In this document: in pieces, positions 37,537 through 49,451 of the stretch | Position numbering within the stretch: position 1 is the first letter of the stretch | Layout of the letters: every line of letters starts with the position of its first letter | Source of the DNA: Achromobacter sp. RTa | GTDB taxonomy: Bacteria; Pseudomonadota; Gammaproteobacteria; Burkholderiales; Burkholderiaceae_B | Assembly: GCF_000757485.1 (NCBI RefSeq) | Contig: NZ_JPYO01000013.1 | Location: 161,802-225,801, forward strand | DNA: 64,000 nt | Direction: 5' to 3' | Notes under the pieces: generated by a model | What the model saw: only the letters and a program-made list of their open reading frames with translations | What the model was told of the DNA's origin: nothing | Databases searched by the model: none | Position numbers and translations under genes: made by a program

Positions 37537-38460
37537 CTACGCCAGCTTCCATTCATGGCGGAACGCCTGCGGCGCCTCCGCCTGGGATTCATACGTGATC
37601 AGTTCCCAGGCATCGCGCTGCTCCAGCAGCGCGCGGGCCAGTTGGTTGTTCAGGCCGTGGCCCGACTTGCACGCAACGTAGCGCGCCACCAGGGGCTTGC
37701 CCAGCAGATACAGATCGCCGATGGCGTCCAGGATCTTGTGCTTGACGAATTCGTCGTCGTAGCGCAGCCCGTCGCTGTTGAGCACGCGGTACTCGTCCAT
37801 GACGATGGCGTTGTCCAGGCTACCGCCGCGGGCCAGGCCCATCGAGCGCAGGGCCTCGACTTCGTTCACGAAACCGAAAGTGCGCGCGCGCGCGATCTCG
37901 CGCACATAGGAGTGCGTCGCGAAATCGATCTCGGCGAAATTGGCGGTGGAGTCGATCGCGGGGTGCCGGAAGTCGATGGAAAACGCCAGGGCGAAGCCTT
38001 CGTGCGGTTCCAGGCGGGCCCATTTTTCATTGCGGCCCTCGCCTTCGCGCACTTCCACGGGCCTCAGCACGCGGATGAACTGCTTGGGCGCATTCTGTTC
38101 GACGATTCCCGCCGAGCGCAGCAGGTAGACGAACGTCGCCGCGCTGCCGTCCATGATCGGGACTTCTTCGGCGGTCAGGTCGATATGCAGGTTGTCGATT
38201 CCCAGGCCGGCCAATGCCGACATGAGGTGTTCGACCGTGGACACGCGGACATTGCCCTGCTGCAGCACCGATGCCATGCGCGTGTCGCCCACGCCGGCCG
38301 CCTGGGCAGGCAGGTCCACGACCTGCGGCAGATCGACGCGGTGGAAAACGATACCCGTGTTGGGTTGTGCCGGGCGCAAGGTGAGCTCGACCCGCCGTCC
38401 GGAGTGGACGCCGACGCCTGTCGTGCGGACGAGATTCTGGATGCTGCGCTGTCGGAACAT
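37537..38460 (-). CDS. lpxC: UDP-3-O-acyl-N-acetylglucosamine deacetylase
   Basis: 307 aa from ATG 38460 ([20 protein letters not shown]), the usual LpxC N-terminus; an open frame upstream is not homologous. Zinc and catalytic motifs are complete: [25 protein letters not shown] and KSGHGLNNQ. It commits UDP-3-O-acyl-GlcNAc to lipid A synthesis. It closes the dcw cluster as in other proteobacteria and is separated from ftsZ by 241 bp. Confidence 0.97.
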   Translation of the reverse strand: MFRQRSIQNLVRTTGVGVHSGRRVELTLRPAQPNTGIVFHRVDLPQVVDLPAQAAGVGDTRMASVLQQGNVRVSTVEHLMSALAGLGIDNLHIDLTAEEVPIMDGSAATFVYLLRSAGIVEQNAPKQFIRVLRPVEVREGEGRNEKWARLEPHEGFALAFSIDFRHPAIDSTANFAEIDFATHSYVREIARARTFGFVNEVEALRSMGLARGGSLDNAIVMDEYRVLNSDGLRYDDEFVKHKILDAIGDLYLLGKPLVARYVACKSGHGLNNQLARALLEQRDAWELITYESQAEAPQAFRHEWKLA

Positions 38461-38627
38461 GAGACTTGGGTGATTTGAGCCAGGAAGCCGGCAAGATGGC
38501 CAATAGATTGCCGGCGTAACTGACGTATTGTAACGCTGTCCGATTCCTGGCGCCATCAAGCGTCTGGATCGGTCTATACCTCCGTCCCCTATTTTTAACG
38601 TGCAAGGGAAACACGGACCGCTCCGCC

Positions 38628-38659
38628 TCCGGCCCACCCGAGGGGACAGGCGGGCCGGA
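38628..38659 (-). terminator. Hairpin downstream of ftsZ
   Basis: TCCGGCCCACC (38628-38638) and GGCGGGCCGGA (38649-38659) pair at 10 of 11 positions around a 10-nt loop, about 40 nt after the ftsZ stop. GC-rich with no U-run after it on the minus strand, so an intrinsic terminator is uncertain. It separates ftsZ and lpxC. Confidence 0.5.
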
Positions 38660-38701
38660 GATGAGGGAGTGCGTTTTAGAGCCTGTGACCGGCTCTTTGG
38701 T

Positions 38702-39883
38702 TCAATCCGCCTGCTTGCGCAGGAACGCCGGGATGTCGAAGTGATCCATGCCCGAGCTTTCCAGCGCGCGCACCTGGGCAGACGCCTGGCTGCGCGGATT
38801 GCGCATGACCGAGGGCATGTCCAGGTTGCGGTAATCGCCTTGGCCGGCCGGCATCGCGCCCATGGGCATGTTGTCGGTACCGGTGCGCAGCACTTCAGCC
38901 GTGTTCTGCACCAGTTGCGGACGCGATTGCGCGCGGCCCAGGCCGGTCGCGACCACGGTCACACGCAGGTTCTCGCCCATGGATTCGTCGTAGGCGGTGC
39001 CGAAGATCACGGTGGCGTCGTCCGAAGCGTAGCTGCGGATCGTTTCCATGATTTCGCGCGTTTCGCGCATCTTCAGCGAGCGGCTGGCGGTGATGTTGAC
39101 CAGCACGCCGCGAGCGCCGTTCAGGTCCACGCCTTCCAGCAGCGGGCAAGCAATGGCGTGCTCGGCGGCCACTCGGGCGCGGTCCGCGCCGGAAGCCGAT
39201 GCCGTGCCCATCATGGCCTGGCCTTGCTCGCCCATGATCGTCTTGACGTCTTCGAAGTCGACGTTGACGTTGCCTTCGACGTTGATGATTTCGGCGATAC
39301 CCGCGCAGGCGTTGTGCAGGATGTCGTCGGCCGAACGGAAGCAGTCTTCCTGCGTCGCGTCCTCGTCCATCAGTTCATAGAGGTTCTCGTTGAGCACCAC
39401 GATGAGCGAATGCACGTGCTTGGCCAGTTCCGAGATACCGTCCTCGGCCATCTTCAGGCGCTTGTTGCCTTCGAAGGTGAAGGGCTTGGTGACCACGCCC
39501 ACGGTCAGGATGCCCAGTTCCTTCGCCACTTCGGCCACGACCGGACCCGCGCCGGTGCCGGTGCCGCCGCCCATGCCGGCGGTGATGAAGACCATGTGCG
39601 CGCCGTTCAGGGCGGCACGGATCTCCTCGCGCGCGGTTTCAGCCGACGCACGGCCCTGCTCGGGCTTGGCGCCCGCTCCCAGGCCGGTGCGGCCCAGGCG
39701 GATTTGCACCGGGGCGTTGGTCGCCGCCAGTGCCTGCGCATCGGTGTTGGCGCAGATGAAATCCACGCCGTTCACGCCGCTGCGAATCATGTGCGCCACG
39801 GCATTGCCGCCCGCACCGCCCACACCAACGACCTTAATAACGGTCCCTTTGGTGGTGTTCTCAAGCATCTCAAAGTTCATCAT
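38702..39883 (-). CDS. ftsZ: Cell division protein FtsZ
   Basis: 393 aa. Tubulin-like GTPase with the G-box [14 protein letters not shown]-terminal [15 protein letters not shown], the T7 loop (VNVDFEDV) and the conserved C-terminal tip [15 protein letters not shown] that binds FtsA and ZipA. GGGAG precedes two adjacent ATGs (39883 and 39880); the first is used here. It polymerises into the Z ring. It has its own 188-bp leader from ftsA, so separate promoter input is likely. Confidence 0.98.
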   Translation of the reverse strand: MMNFEMLENTTKGTVIKVVGVGGAGGNAVAHMIRSGVNGVDFICANTDAQALAATNAPVQIRLGRTGLGAGAKPEQGRASAETAREEIRAALNGAHMVFITAGMGGGTGTGAGPVVAEVAKELGILTVGVVTKPFTFEGNKRLKMAEDGISELAKHVHSLIVVLNENLYELMDEDATQEDCFRSADDILHNACAGIAEIINVEGNVNVDFEDVKTIMGEQGQAMMGTASASGADRARVAAEHAIACPLLEGVDLNGARGVLVNITASRSLKMRETREIMETIRSYASDDATVIFGTAYDESMGENLRVTVVATGLGRAQSRPQLVQNTAEVLRTGTDNMPMGAMPAGQGDYRNLDMPSVMRNPRSQASAQVRALESSGMDHFDIPAFLRKQAD

Positions 39884-39911
39884 GATGACTCCCTCACAAG
39901 TCCGATTTGCA

Positions 39912-39948
39912 AATCACAAAATTCCCCAACAACCTATTTTTTGTGAAT
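39912..39948. promoter_or_regulatory. Inverted repeat in the ftsZ leader
   Basis: AATCACAAAA (39912-39921) and TTTTGTGAAT (39939-39948) pair at 9 of 10 positions in an AT-rich patch 30-65 nt before the ftsZ start. It could be a regulator site or an RNA hairpin near the ribosome-binding site. No convincing -10/-35 pair could be placed. Confidence 0.4.
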
Positions 39949-40071
39949 CGCCTCAAACACGTCGCCGGCATGGCCCGCAACGGGTTTGAAGCGCCTCCCC
40001 TCTTCTGGCCCGGCCTGCGATACCGCCAGCCGACCGGACCAAGGAGCAGGCCCCAACCTGCCCCCCTCTAC

Positions 40072-41298
40072 CTAATTCATGAACCATTCCTTCATGCGCG
40101 CCAGCAAGGTCTTGAAGTTGCCGGTCTGGGCGGCGACCTTGCGGCCGCGCACCCGTTGCATCCGCGCTTCCTGCAGCAGGCCCATGACAGTCGAGAAGCG
40201 CGGATTGCGCATCACGTCGGCCAGGCTGCCTTCGTATTCGGGCACCGCCACGCGCACAGGCTTGAGGAACACGTCCTCGGCCAGTTCGATCATGCCGGGC
40301 AATTGCGCCGAGCCCCCGGTCAGGACCACGCCGGAAGCCAGCAGATCCTCGTAGCCGGAATCGCGCACGACTTGCTGCACCAGCGTGAACAATTCCTCCA
40401 CGCGAGGCTCGATCACGGCGCCCAGCGCCTGGCGCTTGACCTGGCGCGGGCCGCGGTCGCCCAGGCCGGGCACTTCCACGGACTCGTCCGGGCTGGCCAG
40501 GACCTGCTTGGCCACGCCGTAGCGCAGCTTGATTTCCTCGGCATCGGGCGTGGGCGTGCGCAGCATCGCGGCGATGTCATTGGTGATCTGGTCGCCGGCG
40601 ATGGGCAGCACGGCGGTGTGGCGGATCGCGCCACCGGTGAAGATCGCCACGTCGGTGGTGCCTCCGCCGATATCGACCAGCACGACGCCGAGTTCCTTTT
40701 CATCGGCGGTCAGCACGGCCAGGCTCGAGGCCAGCGGCTGCAGGATCAGGTCCTGCACTTCCAGGCCGCAGCGGCGCACGCACTTGACGATGTTCTGGGC
40801 GGCGCTGACCGCGCCCGTCACGATGTGCACGCGCACTTCCAGGCGCAGGCCGCTCATGCCGATCGGCTCGCGGATGTCTTCCTGGCCGTCGACGATGAAC
40901 TCCTGCGTCAGCACGTGCAGCACCTGCTGGTCGGTCGGGATGTTCACCGCCTTGGCGGTCTCGATAACGCGGGCAACGTCGGTGGCGGTGACTTCCTTGT
41001 CCTTCACGGCGACCATGCCGCTGGAATTGAAGCTGCGGATATGGCTGCCGGCAATGCCGGTGTAGACGTCGCGAATCTTGCAATCTGCCATCAGCTCGGC
41101 TTCTTCAAGCGCGCGCTGGATGGAATTCACAGTGGTCTCGATATTGACGACCACGCCCTTGCGCATGCCGCGCGATTCGTGCTGGCCGAGGCCCAGCACT
41201 TCGAATCGCCCTTCAGGCAAAATTTCAGCCACCACAGCCACCACCTTGCTGGTGCCGATATCGAGGGCGACGATAAGGTCCTTGATGTCACGGGTCAT
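40072..41298 (-). CDS. ftsA: Cell division protein FtsA
   Basis: 408 aa from ATG 41298 (MTRDIKDLIVALDIGTSKVV). Actin-like ATPase motifs: ALDIGTSKVVAVVAE (phosphate 1), VLVDIGGGTTDVAIF (phosphate 2) and GVVLTGGSAQLPGMIEL (adenosine). The C-terminal amphipathic helix (LLARMKEWFMN) tethers the protein to the membrane. It links FtsZ filaments to the inner membrane. Starts 4 bp after the ftsQ stop. Confidence 0.98.
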   Translation of the reverse strand: MTRDIKDLIVALDIGTSKVVAVVAEILPEGRFEVLGLGQHESRGMRKGVVVNIETTVNSIQRALEEAELMADCKIRDVYTGIAGSHIRSFNSSGMVAVKDKEVTATDVARVIETAKAVNIPTDQQVLHVLTQEFIVDGQEDIREPIGMSGLRLEVRVHIVTGAVSAAQNIVKCVRRCGLEVQDLILQPLASSLAVLTADEKELGVVLVDIGGGTTDVAIFTGGAIRHTAVLPIAGDQITNDIAAMLRTPTPDAEEIKLRYGVAKQVLASPDESVEVPGLGDRGPRQVKRQALGAVIEPRVEELFTLVQQVVRDSGYEDLLASGVVLTGGSAQLPGMIELAEDVFLKPVRVAVPEYEGSLADVMRNPRFSTVMGLLQEARMQRVRGRKVAAQTGNFKTLLARMKEWFMN

Positions 41299-41302
41299 GG
41301 CG

Positions 41303-42127
41303 TTAGCGTTTCTTCGGAGGTTTCGGTGTGGATTTGGATTTGGTTTCCGACGGCGGCAACGGAGCCAGCGCCAGGGCGAAACCATTCGGATAGCGCAGGT
41401 CGGCCTGTGTCACGGTGCGCCCTTCCAGGCGCCCCGCCACGGCGGGCCACGCCTGCACAAAGCGTTGAATACGGGCCGCGAACGGCAACGCGCCGGGCAG
41501 GCCATGCGGGTCGGGCGCATCGGCACCCGGATCGCGTCCCAGGTCCAGCGACATGCCGTTGGACAGCACGACGCGCCAGGCATAGCGCGGGCTCAGTTCC
41601 AGCTGCTTGACGTGCATGTCCAGCGGGGCGAACCAGCGCGCCAGTTCGGCATAGCGCTGCACGACCAGCGACTCGGTGCCCTCGGGGCCGAAGAATTGCG
41701 GCAGCACGGTCTCGTCGTCCACCTCGCCCGTGTTCGCCGTGAACGCCTCGCCCCAGGTGTTGATCATCTGGTTCTCGTTCCACAGAGCCAGGGGCTGCTG
41801 CTCCTCGATCCGCACGCGCAGCACGTTCGGCCAGATGCGCCGCACGGTGGCATGCCGGACCCAGGGAACCGACTCGAAGATCTCCCGCGCGTCGTCCAGG
41901 TCCACCGTGAAGAAGTTGCCCTTGAAGCGGCCGGCGATCGCCGATCGCACCGCCGCCGGCGACACATAGTGCAGTTCGGTGTCCGGCATCGATTCCAACT
42001 CGATGGCCGACAGCGTGAAGAACGGACGTTGCGCTACCCACACCACGCCCGCGACGAGCATGGCGCAAACCGCCAGCACGGCCAGCGTGTTGGCGATCAG
42101 GTTGGTAGTGCGAGCGTCGTTCCACAC
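41303..42127 (-). CDS. ftsQ: Cell division protein FtsQ
   Basis: 274 aa. One N-terminal transmembrane helix (about 10-32), a POTRA domain (about 37-105; FFTLSAIELESMPDTELHYV) and the FtsQ beta domain. The C-terminus is Lys/Pro-rich. It bridges early divisome components to FtsL/FtsB in the periplasm. It follows ddlB by 12 bp. Confidence 0.96.
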   Translation of the reverse strand: MWNDARTTNLIANTLAVLAVCAMLVAGVVWVAQRPFFTLSAIELESMPDTELHYVSPAAVRSAIAGRFKGNFFTVDLDDAREIFESVPWVRHATVRRIWPNVLRVRIEEQQPLALWNENQMINTWGEAFTANTGEVDDETVLPQFFGPEGTESLVVQRYAELARWFAPLDMHVKQLELSPRYAWRVVLSNGMSLDLGRDPGADAPDPHGLPGALPFAARIQRFVQAWPAVAGRLEGRTVTQADLRYPNGFALALAPLPPSETKSKSTPKPPKKR

Positions 42128-42139
42128 AGATTATCCAGG

Positions 42140-43090
42140 TCAAGCGTTGCGGGCCGGGCTGTGCACCTTGCACGCGGCCTCGGACAAAATGGCCACGCAC
42201 AGATCGGCATAGCTGATTCCCACCGCCTTCGCGGCCATGGGAACGAGAGAGTGGCTGGTCATGCCAGGCGAGGTATTCATTTCAAGCAGCCACGGCCGGT
42301 TGTCCTGGTCGAGGATGAAGTCGGCACGGCCCCAGCCTTCGCAGCCCAGCGCCTGGTATGCCTTCACGGCGATCCCGGCGACTGCCTCCGCCACTTCGGG
42401 CGGCAGGGTGGCCGGGCAGAAGTACTGCGTATCGTCGGAGAAGTACTTGTGCTCGTAGTCGTAGTTGCCGCCCGGCGCGGCGATCTCGATCACCGGCAGC
42501 GCGCGCGCGGCCTTGCCGGAACCCAGCACCGCCACGGTCAGTTCGCGGCCGGAGATGAACTGCTCGGCCAGCACCTCGCTGTCGAATCGCGCGGCCGCGG
42601 CATACGCTTCCTTCATGTCGGAATAGCCCACCACTTTGGTGATGCCGACAGTCGATCCTTCATGCGGCGGCTTGATGATGAGCGGCAGGCTCAGGCGGTC
42701 GGGCACCAGGCGCAGCTCGGTGTCGGCATCCAGCACTTCGAATTCGGGCGTAGGCAGGCCGTGCTGCAGCCACACGCGCTTGGTCATGGTCTTGTCCATG
42801 GCCAGCGCGGAAGCCAGCGGTCCGCTTCCGGTGTAGGGGATGCCCAGCAGCTCCAGCGCGCCCTGGATCGTGCCGTCCTCGCCGTAGCGGCCATGCAGGG
42901 CGATGAACACGCGGTCAAACCCCTGCTCCGCCAGTTCGGACAAGCTGCGCTCGCCGGTGTCGAACAGATGGGCGTCGACGCCGGCGCTGAGCAGCGCCTG
43001 GTGCACGCCCGCGCCCGACATCAGGGACACCTCACGCTCGGCGGAACGCCCGCCGTACAACACACCCACTTTGCCGAATTGCGCGCTCAT
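42140..43090 (-). CDS. ddl: D-alanine--D-alanine ligase
   Basis: 316 aa ATP-grasp enzyme: [55 protein letters not shown] and [10 protein letters not shown]...[17 protein letters not shown]. It ligates two D-Ala for the pentapeptide terminus in the cytoplasm. Its start overlaps the murC stop by 4 nt (ATGA). Position in the cluster matches the DdlB form of other proteobacteria. Confidence 0.97.
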   Translation of the reverse strand: MSAQFGKVGVLYGGRSAEREVSLMSGAGVHQALLSAGVDAHLFDTGERSLSELAEQGFDRVFIALHGRYGEDGTIQGALELLGIPYTGSGPLASALAMDKTMTKRVWLQHGLPTPEFEVLDADTELRLVPDRLSLPLIIKPPHEGSTVGITKVVGYSDMKEAYAAAARFDSEVLAEQFISGRELTVAVLGSGKAARALPVIEIAAPGGNYDYEHKYFSDDTQYFCPATLPPEVAEAVAGIAVKAYQALGCEGWGRADFILDQDNRPWLLEMNTSPGMTSHSLVPMAAKAVGISYADLCVAILSEAACKVHSPARNA

Positions 43091-44493
43091 GCCAGCTCTC
43101 CTACTTGGGCGGGGACCTTGCTGATCGAACCCGCTCCCATGACAACCACGACGTCGCCGTCACGGACAAAGTCCACCACCGCTTGCGGCAGCTCGGTCAC
43201 GTCCTCGACGAACACCGGTTCGACCTTGCCGGCCACCCGCAATGCGCGCGACAGGGCCCGGCCGTCCGCCGCCACCAGCGGCGGCTCGCCCGCGGCGTAG
43301 ACCTCGGTCAGCAGCACGGCGTCCGCCGTGCTCAGCACGCGCACGAAATCCTCGAAGCAATCCCGGGTCCGCGTGTAGCGGTGCGGCTGAAACGCCAGCA
43401 CGATGCGGCGGTCGGGCCAGGCGCCGCGCGCGGCGGCCAGCGTGGCCGCCATTTCCACGGGGTGGTGGCCGTAATCGTCGATCACCGTGAAGGTGCCGCC
43501 GCCATGGCTGGCGGGCACCGGGAATTCGCCGGTCTGGGTGAAGCGGCGGCCGACGCCCTTGAACGACGCCAGCGCTTCGCGGATCGCGTTGTCGGACACG
43601 CCCAGTTCTGTCGCCACGGCGATCGCCGCCAGCGCGTTGCGCACGTTGTGCAGGCCCGGCAGGTTCAGCTCCACTTCCAGGGGCGGCAACAGCGTATCGA
43701 GATAGGTGCGCTGCACGTTGAAGCGCATCCTCGTGCCTTCCGGCTGCACTTCGTAGGCATGCACCTGCGCTTCGGGGTTGAGCCCGTAGGTAGTGATCGG
43801 CCGGGACACGAAGGGCATGATCTCGCGCACGTTCGCGTCGTCCAGGCAGAGCACGGCGCTGCCGTAGAACGGCAGGCGCTGGGTGAACTCGATGAACGCG
43901 CTCTTCAGGCGCGCCACGTCGTGCCCGTAGGTGTCCATGTGATCGGCATCGATATTGGTCACGATGGCCATCACGGGCAGCAGGTTCAGGAACGAAGCGT
44001 CGGATTCGTCGGCCTCGACCACGATGTAGTCGCCCTGCCCCAGCCGCGCGTTGGCGCCGGCCGAATTCAAGCGGCCGCCGATCACGAAAGTGGGATCGAG
44101 ATCGCCGGCGGCGAGCACGCTGGCCACCAGACTGGTCGTGGTCGTCTTGCCATGAGTGCCGGCAACCGCGATGCCGCGCTTCAGGCGCATCAGCTCCGCC
44201 AGCATGATGGCGCGCGGCACCACGGGGATGCGGGCCGAACGGGCCGCGATCACCTCGGGGTTGTCGCCGGCCACCGCCGTGGACGTCACGATGGCGCCGG
44301 CGCCGGTTACATTGCTGGCCACGTGGCCGATGGAGATCTTCACGCCCAGCGCGGCCAGGCGGCGCGTCACGGCCGACTCGTTCAAGTCGGAGCCGCTGAT
44401 CGTGTAGCCCAGGTTGAGCAGCACTTCGGCAATGCCGCTCATGCCCGAGCCGCCGATGCCTACGAAATGGATATGTTGGATTCTGTGTTTCAT
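43087..44493 (-). CDS. murC: UDP-N-acetylmuramate--L-alanine ligase
   Basis: 468 aa, full length. Mur-ligase domains: N-terminal Rossmann-like [16 protein letters not shown], the ATP loop [17 protein letters not shown] and the C-terminal domain ([16 protein letters not shown]). It adds L-Ala to UDP-MurNAc in the cytoplasm. Start overlaps the murG stop by 4 nt. Confidence 0.98.
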   Translation of the reverse strand: MKHRIQHIHFVGIGGSGMSGIAEVLLNLGYTISGSDLNESAVTRRLAALGVKISIGHVASNVTGAGAIVTSTAVAGDNPEVIAARSARIPVVPRAIMLAELMRLKRGIAVAGTHGKTTTTSLVASVLAAGDLDPTFVIGGRLNSAGANARLGQGDYIVVEADESDASFLNLLPVMAIVTNIDADHMDTYGHDVARLKSAFIEFTQRLPFYGSAVLCLDDANVREIMPFVSRPITTYGLNPEAQVHAYEVQPEGTRMRFNVQRTYLDTLLPPLEVELNLPGLHNVRNALAAIAVATELGVSDNAIREALASFKGVGRRFTQTGEFPVPASHGGGTFTVIDDYGHHPVEMAATLAAARGAWPDRRIVLAFQPHRYTRTRDCFEDFVRVLSTADAVLLTEVYAAGEPPLVAADGRALSRALRVAGKVEPVFVEDVTELPQAVVDFVRDGDVVVVMGAGSISKVPAQVGELA

Positions 44494-45566
44494 GATGAAC
44501 GCCCCGCTGCTTGTTCACAGGCGTCGGCGATATGGGCCGCCGCCTCGGGGCGCGCATGCGCACGGGCCCGTTCTGCGACGGCTTGCAGTTCTTGTCGGGT
44601 ACGCTGGCCCAGCCACTGCGCCAGCCACTCGGGCGTCAAGGCGGTCTGAGGCTGCAGCCAGGCGGCCTGCGCGTCGCTCAGGAAGCGCGCGTTGGCGGTC
44701 TGGTGGTCGTCGATGGCATGCGGGAACGGCACGAACAGCGCCGCCACTCCCGCCGCCGCCACTTCGGACACCGTCATGGCGCCCGCGCGGCAGATCAGCA
44801 GGTCGGCCGCGCCCAGGGCGCCCGCCATGTCGTCGATGAACGCGCGGCAGTCGGCCGCCACGCCCGCCTGGGCGTAGGCCTGCTGCAGCGCGGGCAAATG
44901 CTGTTCGCCGGCCTGGTGGACGACTTCCGGCCTGCTTTCCTGCGGCAGGAGCGCCAGCGCCTGCGGAAGCGTGGTGTTCAGCGCCAGAGCGCCCAGGCTG
45001 CCGCCGACTACCAGCACGCGCAGCGCGCCGCTGCGGCCGGCATAGCGCTCGGCCGGATCCGGCAGCGCGCACATATCCGCCCTGACGGGGTTGCCCATGG
45101 CCTCGCCCTTGGGCAGCACGCCCGGAAAGCCGCTGAGCACGCGGCGCGCCATCCTGGCAAGCCACTTGTTCGCGGTGCCGGCCACGGCGTTCTGTTCGTG
45201 CACGACCAGCGGCGTGCCGCGCAGCGCGGCAACCACGCCGCCCGGGAAAGCCACGTAGCCGCCCATGCCCAGCACCACGTCGGGGCGCACGTCGGCCAGG
45301 CGCGACCAGGCTTGCGCGAACGCGCGCAGCAACAGGAACGGCAGCTTCAGGAGCGCCGACGCGCCCTTGCCGCGCACGCCCTGGAAACGCAGGGGCACCA
45401 GCTCGATGCCGCGGGGCGGCACCAGCCGCCCTTCCATCTTTTCGGGATTGCCCAGCCACAGCACGCGCCAGCCCCGCTCGCGCAGCACGTCGGCCACGGC
45501 CAAGCCGGGCATGATGTGCCCGCCGGTGCCGCCGGCCATGATCAGGATGGTGCGGGATGCGGTCAT
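44490..45566 (-). CDS. murG: Lipid II-forming GlcNAc transferase MurG
   Basis: 358 aa from ATG 45566 ([20 protein letters not shown]); the upstream open stretch is antisense of ftsW coding. Glycine-rich donor loop [41 protein letters not shown] and the UDP-GlcNAc site [16 protein letters not shown]. It adds GlcNAc to lipid I at the inner membrane. In Bordetella MurG has been proposed as a scaffold for cytoplasmic Mur enzymes, which fits the coupled gene order. Confidence 0.97.
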   Translation of the reverse strand: MTASRTILIMAGGTGGHIMPGLAVADVLRERGWRVLWLGNPEKMEGRLVPPRGIELVPLRFQGVRGKGASALLKLPFLLLRAFAQAWSRLADVRPDVVLGMGGYVAFPGGVVAALRGTPLVVHEQNAVAGTANKWLARMARRVLSGFPGVLPKGEAMGNPVRADMCALPDPAERYAGRSGALRVLVVGGSLGALALNTTLPQALALLPQESRPEVVHQAGEQHLPALQQAYAQAGVAADCRAFIDDMAGALGAADLLICRAGAMTVSEVAAAGVAALFVPFPHAIDDHQTANARFLSDAQAAWLQPQTALTPEWLAQWLGQRTRQELQAVAERARAHARPEAAAHIADACEQAAGRSS

Positions 45567-46756
45567 ACGCGCCCCCCGCGCATCATGATGCGGTTTTCCA
45601 CGTCGACCCGGATCAGCATGGCCAGCGCGCACAGGTTCATCACCACGCCCGAGCCGCCATAGCTCATCAGCGGCAGGGTCAGGCCTTTGGTGGGCAGCAG
45701 GCCCAGGCATACGCCCATGTTGATGAAGGCCTGCACGCCGAACCACATGGCGACGCCGTGCGCCACCAGGCCCGCGAAAGTGCGTTCCATGGCGATGGCC
45801 TGGCGGCCGATATCGAAGCCGCGGTACACGATGATCGCGAACAGCGTGATGACCAGCATCACGCCCGCAAAGCCCAGCTCTTCGCCCACCACGGCCATCA
45901 GGAAGTCAGTGTGCGCCTCGGGCAGGTAATGCAGCTTCTCGACGCTGGCGCCCAGGCCCACGCCCAGCCATTCGCCGCGGCCCAGCGCGATCAGCGAGTG
46001 CGACAACTGGTAGGCGCTGCCGTAGGCGTTGTCTTCGTTCCAGGGATCCAGATAGGCGAAAAGACGCGCGCGGCGCCACGGCGACAGCCAGATGAGCATC
46101 AGGAACGTGCTGACCAGCACCGCCAGCAGGCTGCTGAAATACTTGCCGTTGATGCCGCCCAGGAACAGGATGCCGATGGCGATCGCCACGATCACCATGA
46201 AGGCGCCCAGGTCGGGCTCCAGCAACAGCAACATGCCCACGCCGCCCAGCGCGACGGCCATGGGCAGGAAACCCCGGGCGAATGCCTGCATGTGCTCCTG
46301 CTTGCGCACCGTGTAGTCGGCGGCGTAGAGCAGCGCGGCCAGCTTCATCAGCTCGGACGGCTGGAAGTTGAGCGGCCCCAGCGGGATCCAGCGGTGCGCG
46401 CCGTTCACTTCCCGGCCGATGCCTGGGATCAGCACGGCGACCAGCAGCGCCATCGCCACCCCGAACAGCGGCACCGCCAGGCGCTGCCAGACGCGGATGG
46501 GAATGGCCAGCACCACGGCGGCGCCGATCAGGCCCGCGCTGACGAACAATCCGTGGCGGATCACGAAATAGTAGCGGCCATAAGACGCGTAGCGCGGGCC
46601 GTCGGCCAGCGCGATCGACGCCGAATACACCATCAGCAGGCCGAGCAGCAGCAGCGTCGATGCCGCGATGACCAGCGGCAGATCGAAGTTGCGCATGCGG
46701 GTACGGCCGGGCCGTACGGCGTTGACGCTGGCGGTGAGATCGGCGATCAGGCTCAT
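45563..46756 (-). CDS. ftsW: SEDS peptidoglycan polymerase FtsW
   Basis: 397 aa from ATG 46756 ([20 protein letters not shown]), chosen because it forms the ATGA overlap with the murD stop. Ten transmembrane segments, conserved SEDS stretches [52 protein letters not shown] and [14 protein letters not shown]. With FtsI it polymerises septal peptidoglycan. Confidence 0.97.
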   Translation of the reverse strand: MSLIADLTASVNAVRPGRTRMRNFDLPLVIAASTLLLLGLLMVYSASIALADGPRYASYGRYYFVIRHGLFVSAGLIGAAVVLAIPIRVWQRLAVPLFGVAMALLVAVLIPGIGREVNGAHRWIPLGPLNFQPSELMKLAALLYAADYTVRKQEHMQAFARGFLPMAVALGGVGMLLLLEPDLGAFMVIVAIAIGILFLGGINGKYFSSLLAVLVSTFLMLIWLSPWRRARLFAYLDPWNEDNAYGSAYQLSHSLIALGRGEWLGVGLGASVEKLHYLPEAHTDFLMAVVGEELGFAGVMLVITLFAIIVYRGFDIGRQAIAMERTFAGLVAHGVAMWFGVQAFINMGVCLGLLPTKGLTLPLMSYGGSGVVMNLCALAMLIRVDVENRIMMRGGRV

Positions 46757-48285
46757 GCCACCTCTCCTCGGTCGCGGGCAAGGTCTTCCACCTCTTCCAC
46801 GAACGCCTGTCCGCGATGCGGATAGTTGCGGAACATGTCCATGCTGGCGCAGGCGGGCGAAAGCAGCACGGCATCGCCCGGCTGCGCCAGTTCGGCGGCG
46901 CCGCGCACCGCGTCGCGCAGCGTCTCGACCGTGATGCACTTCACGCCGGTCGGCGCCAGCACACGGCCGATCTCGGCGCCGTCCTGACCGATCAGCATCA
47001 CGGCGCGCGCATGGCGAGCCACGCCCGGAATCAGCGGCGAGAAATCCTGGCCCTTGCCCAGGCCGCCCGCGATCAGCACCACCTGCTGGCCCAGGCCTTC
47101 CAGCGCGGCAACGGTGGCGCCCACGTTGGTGCCCTTGCTGTCGTTGATGTAGTCGACGCCGCCGATCGTGCGCACGAAGGCCGCGCGATGCGGTTCACCC
47201 GTGTACTCGCGCAGCGCGCGCAGCATGGCGCCCCAGCCCAGGTCCAGACAGCGCGCCAACTGCAGCGCGGCCAGCGCGTTCAAGGCATTGTGGATGCCTC
47301 GGATGCGCAGGGCGTCCACGGGCATCAGGCGGCTCATGCGGCCCTTGGCGCGGACCGGTTCGGGCGCGTCCTTCTTGCGGCGCGGAGGCGGCGCAGGCTC
47401 ATCGAAATCGTTGGGTTCGCAGGCCGTCAGCCAGGCCACGCCCTGGCCCAGTTCCAGGCCCATGTCGCCGACCAGCTCCGGCACGTCGCGGCCGAAGCTG
47501 CGCACGTTCAGCGCGTTCAGGGTGGCGACCATGTCGACGGTATAGGGGTCGTCGCGGTTGACGATGGCGACCCGGGCCATCTTCAGCAGACGCGCCTTGG
47601 CCTGCGCGTACGCTTCCATGCCGCCGTGCCAGTCCAGGTGATCCTGGGTGACGTTCAGCACGACGGCCGCGTCGGCCATCAGCGAGCGCGTGGTTTCCAG
47701 CTGGAAGCTCGACAGCTCCAGCACCCAGACCTGCGGCAGCGTATCGGCGTCCAGCGCCGCCATCAGCGCGGCCAGCGCCGCAGGGCTGATATTGCCCGCC
47801 GCCACGGCCGACAGCCCGCTGGCTTCAACCAGCTGCCGCGTCAACGCGGTGACGGTGGTCTTGCCATTGGTGCCGGTCACGGTCAGCAGACGCGGCCGGT
47901 ACTCGCGCGTTTCGGCCAGACCGGCCAGCGCGCGCGCGAACAATTCGATCTCGCCGACGATCTCGATACCGCGGGCCTCGGCCTCGCGCAGCAGATCGGC
48001 CGCGGGGGCCTGGGCGGGCGCCAGACCGGGACTCAGCACCACCTGGTCCACGCCGTCCAGCAGCGCCGCGTCGAAGGACTCGTCGCAACCCAGGCGATAT
48101 TCCACGTCGCTCTGCGCCAGCGACTCGCGCAGCGCGGCCAGCCCGCCCGGCTCGGCGCGCGTGTCGGCCACGCGCAGGCGGGCGCCTTGGCGGGCGCACC
48201 AGCGAGCGGCGGCGACACCCGTCTCGCCCAATCCGAGGATCAGGACGAGCGGCGCGTCTGCGCGGGAGGTTTCCATCGTATTCAT
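46753..48285 (-). CDS. murD: UDP-N-acetylmuramoyl-L-alanine--D-glutamate ligase
   Basis: 510 aa, some 70 residues longer than E. coli MurD. Motifs: [20 protein letters not shown] loop [19 protein letters not shown], and [17 protein letters not shown] with the C-terminal domain. The extra length is mainly a charged insertion around [20 protein letters not shown] in the central domain, just before the RGIHN motif. It adds D-Glu to UDP-MurNAc-L-Ala. GAAG precedes ATG 48285; a second ATG three codons in is possible. It overlaps ftsW and mraY by 4 nt each. Confidence 0.97.
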   Translation of the reverse strand: MNTMETSRADAPLVLILGLGETGVAAARWCARQGARLRVADTRAEPGGLAALRESLAQSDVEYRLGCDESFDAALLDGVDQVVLSPGLAPAQAPAADLLREAEARGIEIVGEIELFARALAGLAETREYRPRLLTVTGTNGKTTVTALTRQLVEASGLSAVAAGNISPAALAALMAALDADTLPQVWVLELSSFQLETTRSLMADAAVVLNVTQDHLDWHGGMEAYAQAKARLLKMARVAIVNRDDPYTVDMVATLNALNVRSFGRDVPELVGDMGLELGQGVAWLTACEPNDFDEPAPPPRRKKDAPEPVRAKGRMSRLMPVDALRIRGIHNALNALAALQLARCLDLGWGAMLRALREYTGEPHRAAFVRTIGGVDYINDSKGTNVGATVAALEGLGQQVVLIAGGLGKGQDFSPLIPGVARHARAVMLIGQDGAEIGRVLAPTGVKCITVETLRDAVRGAAELAQPGDAVLLSPACASMDMFRNYPHRGQAFVEEVEDLARDRGEVA

Positions 48286-49451
48286 CGCAACTTCAGAGTA
48301 GAGAGGCCGATCAGCACCAGCATCATGCTGATGATCCAGAAACGCACGACCACCTGGGTTTCTTTCCAGCCACCCACTTCAAAGTGATGATGCAACGGGG
48401 CCATGCGGAAAATGCGTCTACCTGTTCCATAACGTCGCTTGGTGTACTTGAACCAAGTCACTTGCATCATCACGGAAAGGGTCTCAACCACGAACACGCC
48501 GCCCATGATGAACAGCACGATCTCCTGGCGCACGATGACCGCGATGGTGCCCAGCGCTCCGCCCAGCGCCAGCGCGCCGACATCGCCCATGAAGACCTGC
48601 GCCGGATACGCGTTGAACCACAAAAATGCCAGGCCGGCGCCGCCGATCGCGGCGCACAGGACCATCAGTTCCGCCGCGCCCGGGATATAGGGAAACAGCA
48701 GGTACTTGGAATAGTCCACGCGGCCGACCACATACGCGAAGATGCCCAGCGCGCTGCCGACCATGACGGTGGGCATGATCGCCAGGCCGTCCAGGCCGTC
48801 GGTCAGGTTCACGGCGTTGCTGGTGCCGACGATGACCGCCCAGGTCAGCGCCACGAAGCCCAGCACGCCCAGCGGGTAGCTCACGCTCTTGAAGAACGGA
48901 ACGATCAGGTCGGCGCGCGTCGGCAGCGACATGGTGAAACCGCTGCCCACCCAGGCCTTGAAAAGGGGCCACAGTTCAGTATTGGCGGGGGCCGACACGG
49001 CGAACGCCAGATACACCGCGGCCACCATGCCGATGGAGGCTTGCCAGAAGAATTTCTGCCGGGCGGGCATGCCTTCGGGATCGCGGTAGACCACCTTGCG
49101 GTAATCGTCCATCCAGCCGATCCAGCCGAAGCCGAACGTGACCAGCAGCACCACCCACACGAAACGGTTGGTCCAGTCCGCCCACAGCAGCGTGCTGATG
49201 GCGATGGAAATGAGGATCAGCACACCGCCCATGGTGGGGGTGCCGGTCTTGACCAGATGGGTTTCGGGACCGTAGGAGCGCACGGCCTGGCCGATCTTCA
49301 TCTCGGTCAGCTTGCGGATCACGCGCGGGCCGGCCACCAGGCCGATAAGCAGCGCGGTCGCGCATGCCAGGACAGCGCGCAGGGTGATGTATTCGAACAC
49401 CCCCAGTGCGCGCACATCGTCAGACAGCATGCGGGCGATTTCAAGCAGCAT
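48282..49451 (-). CDS. mraY: Phospho-MurNAc-pentapeptide transferase MraY
   Basis: 389 aa from ATG 49451 ([20 protein letters not shown]). About ten transmembrane segments; [38 protein letters not shown] (catalytic Asp cluster) and [15 protein letters not shown], plus [16 protein letters not shown], are all conserved. It makes lipid I at the inner membrane. The start lies 11 nt inside the end of murEF, so translation is coupled. Confidence 0.98.
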   Translation of the reverse strand: MLLEIARMLSDDVRALGVFEYITLRAVLACATALLIGLVAGPRVIRKLTEMKIGQAVRSYGPETHLVKTGTPTMGGVLILISIAISTLLWADWTNRFVWVVLLVTFGFGWIGWMDDYRKVVYRDPEGMPARQKFFWQASIGMVAAVYLAFAVSAPANTELWPLFKAWVGSGFTMSLPTRADLIVPFFKSVSYPLGVLGFVALTWAVIVGTSNAVNLTDGLDGLAIMPTVMVGSALGIFAYVVGRVDYSKYLLFPYIPGAAELMVLCAAIGGAGLAFLWFNAYPAQVFMGDVGALALGGALGTIAVIVRQEIVLFIMGGVFVVETLSVMMQVTWFKYTKRRYGTGRRIFRMAPLHHHFEVGGWKETQVVVRFWIISMMLVLIGLSTLKLR

